Origin: Leucobacter chromiireducens
GTDB taxonomy: Bacteria > Actinomycetota > Actinomycetes > Actinomycetales > Microbacteriaceae
Reading direction: 5' to 3'
Assembly: GCF_003917135.1 (NCBI RefSeq)
Contig: NZ_RPDI01000021.1
Location: 12,352-58,877, forward strand
Length of the DNA: 46,526 bases
Shown: in pieces, positions 44,696 through 46,526 of the stretch
How the letters are laid out: each line of letters opens with the position of its first letter
How positions within the stretch are numbered: position 1 is the stretch's first letter
Program-made: the position numbers and the translations under genes
The notes under the pieces: generated by a model
The model's database searches: none
Told to the model about the DNA's origin: nothing
The model's input: the letters and a program-made list of their open reading frames with translations, nothing else

Positions 44696-46526
44696 CTATT
44701 CCTGCGCGCTGAGTGGGGTCGGCGCGGGGCCATCCGACGCAGCCGCGCGGGTGCGTGCGCGCTGACGGAGGCTGCGCCAGATGCCGAAGCCGAGCAGCGC
44801 GGCAGCGAGGCCGCCGAGCGTCCACAGCGCGATGGACTCGATCGCGCTGCGGATCGAGATCGAGAGCGTCCCGGTGAACACCGTGGGATCCCCGTCGGGC
44901 GCCGAGAGCGTCACCACGAGGCCGGACTCCCCCGAGGACACGCGGCTGTGCACGGGGACGAGGAGCTGCTGGTTGCCCTCCGCCGGGATCACCACGTCCG
45001 GGAAGCGCTGCTCGGCGAGTGACAGCGCCGCGGAGGCCGGGGTCACGTCGACGAGCACCCGCGCGTCGAATGGGAGGGTGTTGCGCAGTTGCACGGGGAA
45101 CCGCGTCGAAGTGCCGACGAGCTGCGCGTGCTCGGTGCTGATCGCCTGCACGCCCTCGAGCAGCTCGGCGTCGCGCGCGCGGTAGCTCGCCGCGACCTCG
45201 GCGAAGTCCGCATCCGGCGCAGCGTGGCGCGTGGCAAAGAGCGCGAGGAGCCGCGTGCGCTGGTAGCCGCTCAGATACTCCGGGTTGACGAGCACCGCCC
45301 CGATCTGGGTGACGGAGGACTCGCGGCCCACCGCGGCGCGCAGCAGCTCTCGCCGCTCCTCGAGCGTGTCCCCCGCACGGAGCGTCGCCGTCCCCGCTGG
45401 GAGTTCGGCGAGCGTCGTGTCCGTCACCCAGTCGAACGCGGCAAGCTGCTCGATGAGCGCGCTGGGCTGCTCAGCGTTCGCGACCGCCCCACGGTCGAGC
45501 GCCAGCAGCACACCTGTCTGCGAGGCCTGCGCGGCGAGCGCGAGGCGGGCGGCGAGTTCGGCTGCTCCCGCGGCGCGCTCCGCTGCGGTGTCGCCGCGCA
45601 GCGCGTCGCGGGCGGCGTCGCCGAGGCCCGCGTCGGCGACGAACGCGGTGCCGGCGCCGAGCGTCGCGCGCGGTCCCCCGGTCAGGGCGGCGTTGCTGGA
45701 GCTCAGCACCGTGGTGGAGACGCCGTTGCTCCGGAGAAACTCGAGCGTCTCGGCGTTCACCGAACCCTCGGCCGGCCAGGCCAGCCGCTCGCTCCCCTCC
45801 CATGCCAGGAGTTCCTGCAGCGAGGGTGCGGGCGGGACGCTGGGCGTGTCGGTGCTGGGGTCGGTGTCGGTGCTGGTGTCGGCGTCAGTGCTGGGGCTCG
45901 TGTCGGCGTTCGTGCCGGCGCTGGCCTCCGTGTCCACGGCCGGGGCGTCGGCGGGTGGCGCGTCGACGCCGCCATCGGACGGCGCCTCGGCGGAGTCGGT
46001 CGGGAACGATCCAAATCGAGTCACGAAATCGAGGCTCGAAGGCGTGAGCAACTTCGAGAAGCCGAGCGCCGCCTGCGCCGCGGGGTCGGCGTCGGCGAAC
46101 TGCAGCAGGAACGTGGGGAGGTCGAGCGTGGTCAGCCGCTCCAGGAAGAGGCGCGCATTCTCGGGCGCTTCGGTACCATACGCGCGGATCCCGGCGATCA
46201 CGCGCGGGTCGATCGCCAGGGTTGCCTGCTGGGAGCGCGCGGCGGTGAGGAGCCGATCCCACTCGGGGGTCAGTGCTTCGAGCTGCGAACGGGTGGGGAG
46301 CGTCCGGATGTCGTCGGGCAGCACGAGCGGCACGATGAGGCCGAGCTGCACCTGCGGGATGCTCTGTGCGGCCGGCCGGCTCCCGGCGGCGGCACCGTTC
46401 TGCGCCGGCCCGTGCCACACGATCGGCGTGACGGCTGTGAGCAACGGTTCCGCGCGATCGCCCGGTGCGTCGGCGGCTGCGTCCTCGTCGGCTGCGTCGG
46501 CCTCGCCCGCCGGTGGCGCGTCCGTC
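44696..46526 (-). CDS. DUF6049-like secreted membrane-anchored protein (5' end outside window)
   Basis: At least 609 residues are visible and the frame is open to the right edge, so the start is missing. No signal peptide can be judged. The visible part opens with an Asp/Ala-rich linker. Segments such as VQLGLIVPLVLPDDI and ATLAIDPRVIAGIRAYG suggest a glycosidase-like fold. A Thr/Asp/Ser repeat (TDADTS, STDTDPSTD) lies at about 45840-45925. A C-terminal beta domain is followed by one membrane helix (WTLGGLAAALLGFGIW) and a basic tail. DUF6049 proteins are usually encoded between trxB and the lipid II flippase gene murJ in Actinobacteria. Their function is unknown. Confidence 0.8.
   Translation of the reverse strand, partial: TDAPPAGEADAADEDAAADAPGDRAEPLLTAVTPIVWHGPAQNGAAAGSRPAAQSIPQVQLGLIVPLVLPDDIRTLPTRSQLEALTPEWDRLLTAARSQQATLAIDPRVIAGIRAYGTEAPENARLFLERLTTLDLPTFLLQFADADPAAQAALGFSKLLTPSSLDFVTRFGSFPTDSAEAPSDGGVDAPPADAPAVDTEASAGTNADTSPSTDADTSTDTDPSTDTPSVPPAPSLQELLAWEGSERLAWPAEGSVNAETLEFLRSNGVSTTVLSSSNAALTGGPRATLGAGTAFVADAGLGDAARDALRGDTAAERAAGAAELAARLALAAQASQTGVLLALDRGAVANAEQPSALIEQLAAFDWVTDTTLAELPAGTATLRAGDTLEERRELLRAAVGRESSVTQIGAVLVNPEYLSGYQRTRLLALFATRHAAPDADFAEVAASYRARDAELLEGVQAISTEHAQLVGTSTRFPVQLRNTLPFDARVLVDVTPASAALSLAEQRFPDVVIPAEGNQQLLVPVHSRVSSGESGLVVTLSAPDGDPTVFTGTLSISIRSAIESIALWTLGGLAAALLGFGIWRSLRQRARTRAAASDGPAPTPLSAQE

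Overview
The window is a high-GC chromosomal segment spanning the replication origin of an actinobacterium. Gene order, codon use and protein similarity point to the family Microbacteriaceae. Leucobacter or a close relative is my best guess, made from memory and not from a search. The central anchor is the canonical origin order gyrA-gyrB-DUF721-recF-dnaN-dnaA | rpmH-rnpA-yidD-yidC-khpB-rsmG-parA-parB. DnaA boxes lie on both sides of dnaA, and parS sites lie in recF and before rsmG. I see no insertion sequence, prophage, rRNA operon or CRISPR array.

Layout. 1-3120: an asparagine-permease-like gene (ansP) followed by an Asp/Glu racemase-family gene cut by the left edge, with a divergent FadR-type regulator and a palindromic operator candidate between them. 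3176-4260: an Xre/MbcA/ParS-type antitoxin-like gene, a decayed downstream partner, and a 70-nt near-perfect palindrome just ahead of the antitoxin. 4294-8296: a compact SigK system (sigK, anti-sigma rskA, dipZ, and a divergent fasciclin lipoprotein). The dipZ/fasciclin intergenic region carries two copies of one promoter pattern, CCATCC-N15-CCGAA(T/C)A. 8474-8557: tRNA-Leu(CAG).

8697-17954: the cell-wall and division kinase cluster fhaA-fhaB-pstP-rodA-pbpA-pknA-pknB, almost all genes overlapping by a few bases, closed by a strong terminator. 18038-19918: pabA/trpG, a 52-aa membrane protein and a class E sortase as one overlapping operon, divergent from crgA. Both crgA and the sortase look leaderless. 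19919-20292: a gene-free stretch with a lone DnaA box, a terminator and a 25-bp inverted repeat element. 20293-25168: rhomboid protease with N-terminal zinc-finger-like cysteines, cyclophilin, a small membrane-anchored protein, a NUDIX hydrolase with a low-complexity tail, an alpha/beta hydrolase and a DUF4097-like protein. 25165-27152: a NarL-type two-component system in one operon with the DUF4097-like gene. 27300-27475: tRNA-Ala(TGC) and tRNA-Ile(GAT).

27668-42712: DUF3566 protein, gyrA, gyrB, DUF721, recF, dnaN, origin, dnaA, origin, rpmH, rnpA, yidD, yidC, khpB, rsmG, parA, parB. Transcription diverges from the dnaA-rpmH gap. 42747-46526: an SRPBCC protein, thioredoxin and thioredoxin reductase, and a large secreted DUF6049-like protein running off the right edge.

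Functionally the window joins chromosome replication and segregation, membrane protein insertion, Ser/Thr-kinase control of peptidoglycan synthesis, and two redox modules: the extracytoplasmic SigK/DipZ set and the cytoplasmic TrxA/TrxB set. The most unusual items are the SigK locus architecture, the 70-nt palindrome with its damaged toxin-antitoxin-like pair, the structured element after crgA, and parS sites written into the recF coding sequence.
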